Positions 61,176 to 64,000 of a stretch of DNA of 64,000 nucleotides are shown here, piece after piece. This DNA comes from Paramecium pentaurelia (taxonomy: Eukaryota > Ciliophora > Oligohymenophorea > Peniculida > Parameciidae), in assembly GCA_905183005.1 (NCBI GenBank), contig CAJJDO010000035.1, positions 332,338 to 396,337 of the forward strand, given 5' to 3'. Both the position numbers and the translations under genes were made by a program. The stretch's first letter is position 1; each line of letters begins with the position of its first letter. Under the pieces are notes generated by a model, which was not told the origin of the DNA, searched no databases, and saw nothing but the letters and a program-made list of their open reading frames with translations.

Positions 61176-64000
61176 TCAAGAATTCTTCGTAGAGGCAATA
61201 GCTATACCTTTCTCCATTCTATAAAAGAATTATTTGAGACCAACCAAATAATTGTAATTACCTTGCTCTACAATCATACCATTATCAAACACATAGATGA
61301 TATCAGAATCCTAAATATATATAATGAGATATTTTACTTTAATAGTCGAAATTCTGTGAGCTATAGATAAAGTAGTATTATTTTTCATTATGTTATTAAG
61401 ACTCTCTTAAACAATCTCTTCTGATTTAGCATCCAAAGCGCTTGTTGCTTCATCTAATAAAAGTATGTTAGCATTCCTAAGAACTGCTCTAGCTATAGCA
61501 ATTCTTTATTTTTATCCTCCTGAAATCTATGATCCTTTAGGTCCTACTCTTTTATGAAATCCTTTGCCAAAATCTTATTATTTTTCATCAGAAGCATTTT
61601 CAAATTAGTCATTAATAATAAAATCATAAGCATTAGCCTTTTTAGCAACCTCTTCAATTTATTACATACTGACATCATTAATATTATATTGTATATTTTC
61701 TTTAATAGTTCCATTAAATAGAACTGGTTCTTATGAGACAATTGCTAATTATTTTCTTAAATGTCTTATATCATAATCTCTAATATCTAATCCATCAACT
61801 AATATTTATCCTTAATCTGGATCATAAAATCTCATAAGCATTTACATAATAGTTGATTTGCCACAACCACTTGAACCAACAAATGCAACTTTTTATCCAG
61901 AAGGAATAGTCAAACTTAAATTAGTAAAAACATTCTTCTCTCTAGTTGGATATTTAAATGTTAAATTTATACATTCTATATTTCCTTTTATTTAAGTCTT
62001 TAACCTTTTAAATTATTTTTCTTAATATAATATGTCAATATTTACATTCTTCAATTTAGAATTCATCAATAGAATCCAAAATCTCAAATATATTTCCAGC
62101 TGCAACTCTTCCTTTATCAACATCACCTACAAAATGAGAGTCTCTTGCACCACCCATTGTTGCAAATGTGATTCCAAAGATTGCCCTGAACATATCATTT
62201 ACATCCAAACCTTAATATTTTACTAATAAAGCTCCACAATAGAATACTATTGCATTGATGAGCATAGGTTACATTTATGAAAATCCAAATGCACTACCTG
62301 CTTATAGACCTTTAGATACACATTCTTTTAAAGGTCCTTAAATTTTTTTAGTGTAATCCTAAATTATAATATTATTAAAATACATCTAAAATTATGTTTT
62401 CATTTCCAAAAGAAAATACAGTTCTAATATTTGTTACTGCCTCCATTATTAGATTTCCAGCATCCTTAAATGTATCTACTTTACTAGAAACACTCAAAGT
62501 GCCCATATATTTTGCTCTTAATTTCATACCAATAAATCTGAATGGTGCAGTAGCTAAAACTATCAAAGTTAAAGCCCAACTTGAAGAAAATGCGATTGCC
62601 ATACCACAAATTAGAGCAGAAGCATTCTAACATTTAAATCCAATAATAGTAGAAGTCAAACTCTAAACTGTTTTACAATCTACACTTAATCTAGATGTTA
62701 ATGTTCCAGCATTATTTTCAGGTTTATCAAAGAAAGAAATAGGCATTTTAAGTAATTTTCTAAATGTAAAATTTCTTAATTTCATAGTTAAATTCTCAGC
62801 AACAATTGATAAAAAGAAGTTTTCTAAAGATTAGAACACTAAAAATCCTAAACCAAACAAGAAAAACCATAATGCTATATCTGAAGAATCACTCTTAACT
62901 TTATCCATCTATTGATCTCTAATTTAATTATTAGAGTATAGATTAGGATCACTTTCTACAAGTAAAGTAATCATATCAGAGAAAAATAAAGAAAAACATG
63001 GGAATATACAACCATTAAGAACAGCTGATAATAATCCTAATATCAAAAAACATCTTTCTTCTTTTCCATAACTAAATAATCTTGACATAATTTAAGCATC
63101 ATTAGAATCATTTTAAGAACTTTAAGTTTTCATTTCTTAAAAATTATTCTGATCTTTATTTTTAAATTGATTATTTAAATGTTTAATATCTTTTATTTCC
63201 TTTATGGCTTAATCAAAAACATTTGGTTATTCTTTATCAAATTGATTAACAGACAAAACAGAACTTACATCTATATCTTATTGATCAAATAAATCTTATT
63301 ATTATTATTGATTATTCTAATTAGCTTAAAAATTATTTTCTAATTTCTATTATTATTTTTTATGTGAAGTAATTTGATTTTTTGCCAATTATTCATATTT
63401 CCCATGTAAATTCATAAGTTCTTAATGAGTACCTACTTCTACTACTTTTCCACCTGCAAATACATAAATAATATCAGCATTTTAAATTGTACTCAATCTA
63501 TGAGCAATAACTATAGTAGTAATACCTTGTGATACTTCATCAAGAGTCTCTTATATCAACTTTTCATTTGTTCTATCTAATGCACTTGTTGCTTCATCTA
63601 ATAATAAAACTTTAGGCTTTTTAAGTATTGCTCTGGCTATTGCAATCCTTTACTTTTAACCACCACTTAATTAACTTCCACCCATTCCAACATAAGTATC
63701 TAGTCCTTTATCCATTTTATTAATAAAATCCCAAGCATTTACTTTTTTCAATGCTTATATTAATTCTTCTTCAGTAGCATCAGTTTTGCCATATAATAGA
63801 TTATCTCTAATACTAGTTGCAAATAACATAGGTTCTTATCCAACTAAACCTATTTAAGTTCTATATTCTTTTAAGTCTAAGTCCCTTACATCTATCTAAT
63901 CTTAACCAACTAAAACTTTTCCTTCATTTACATCATAAAATCTTTCTATTAATTATAAAATTGTAGACTTTCCACAACCACTTTCTCCAACAAGTGCTAC
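61176..64000 (-). CDS. ABCB/P-glycoprotein-type full ABC transporter, 5' end outside window
   Basis: The C-terminal part is complete to TGA 61176-61178; the N-terminal membrane domain lies beyond 64000. Visible order: NBD1 with Walker A VALVGESGCGKST, Q-loop VGQEPMLFA, signature QLSGGQKQRIAIARA and Walker B VLLLDEATSALD; a Gln/Asn-rich linker; TMD2 (MAIAFSSSWALTLIVLATAP, NIRTVFSFGNE); NBD2 with AFVGSSGCGKST, QISGGQKQRIAIARA and ILLLDEATSALD. Both ATP sites look intact. Introns: 62359-62383 (25), 62021-62045 (25) and 61311-61337 (27 nt). It should export hydrophobic substrates across the plasma or vacuolar membrane using ATP. Confidence 0.94.

Noticed and set aside
1..64000. Reading TAA and TAG as stops, giving many 60-105 residue ORFs
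   Set aside because: E1, HECT, PP2C, GlyRS, ABC and channel motifs continue straight through TAA/TAG where Gln is expected, and true ends fall at TGA. Most short ORFs are fragments or antisense shadows.
1..64000. TA-flanked internal eliminated sequences
   Set aside because: TA dinucleotides are everywhere in such AT-rich DNA, and no gene is interrupted by a segment with clear TAYAG-type ends, so none can be supported.
1..64000. tRNA, rRNA or CRISPR elements
   Set aside because: No cloverleaf-like GC stems, conserved rRNA text or regularly spaced repeats were found by eye.

Overview
This window looks like nuclear DNA from a ciliate, most probably Paramecium or a close oligohymenophorean. The sequence is strongly AT-rich. 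Recognisable proteins read through only when TAA and TAG are translated as glutamine and TGA is the sole stop. Reading frames are broken by tiny introns, mostly 22-29 nt and of GTA...TAG type, and removing them restores frame and conserved motifs. The species cannot be fixed from sequence alone. Open frames continue over many kilobases with no evident internal eliminated sequences, so a macronuclear origin is likely but not proven. No telomere, tRNA, rRNA, CRISPR or bacterial operon was seen.

Layout. 1-5.1 kb: the 3' part of a putative membrane protein, an unknown 808-residue protein and an SR splicing factor (RRM, CCHC knuckle, RS tail). 5.27-19.48 kb: one giant gene of about 4,710 codons encoding a SPRY-UBA-RanBP2 zinc finger N-terminus, a very long BIRC6-like middle, a BIRC6-type ubiquitin-conjugating (E2) domain and, in the same open frame, a complete ubiquitin-activating enzyme (E1) with its own catalytic cysteine. 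This E2-E1 fusion is the standout of the window. 19.5-25.6 kb: PP2C phosphatase, a shortened acyl-CoA-synthetase-like gene, an armadillo/importin-alpha-like gene, a p47-like SEP-UBX Cdc48 adaptor and a HECT E3 ligase. 25.6-28.5 kb: gene-poor, with one helix-turn-helix gene resembling a transposase N-terminus. 28.5-38.5 kb (all minus): ankyrin-anoctamin, a Myb-like protein, an unknown 760-residue protein and glycyl-tRNA synthetase. 38.5-48.8 kb: small genes including a convergent pair of secreted cysteine-rich paralogues, coiled-coil proteins, a tandem CCCH protein, a RINGv-FHA protein and several unknowns. 48.9-58.8 kb: a cyclic-nucleotide-binding-type K+ channel and a large membrane PAS protein whose N-terminal half looks decayed. 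58.8-64 kb (minus): an SAXO-like axonemal protein, an MGC-starting small protein and the 3' part of an ABCB transporter cut by the window edge.

Functional links. The genes are independent transcription units in both orientations with very short spacers (32-33 bp between some divergent start codons). Ubiquitin themes recur: E1/E2 fusion, HECT E3, p47/Cdc48 adaptor and RINGv protein. Nothing here proves co-regulation. Membrane excitability and cilia are also represented by the K+ channel, anoctamin, SAXO and coiled-coil proteins. Gene ends and introns were worked out by hand. Where given, total coding lengths divide by three, which supports the models, but exact 5' starts are often inferred.
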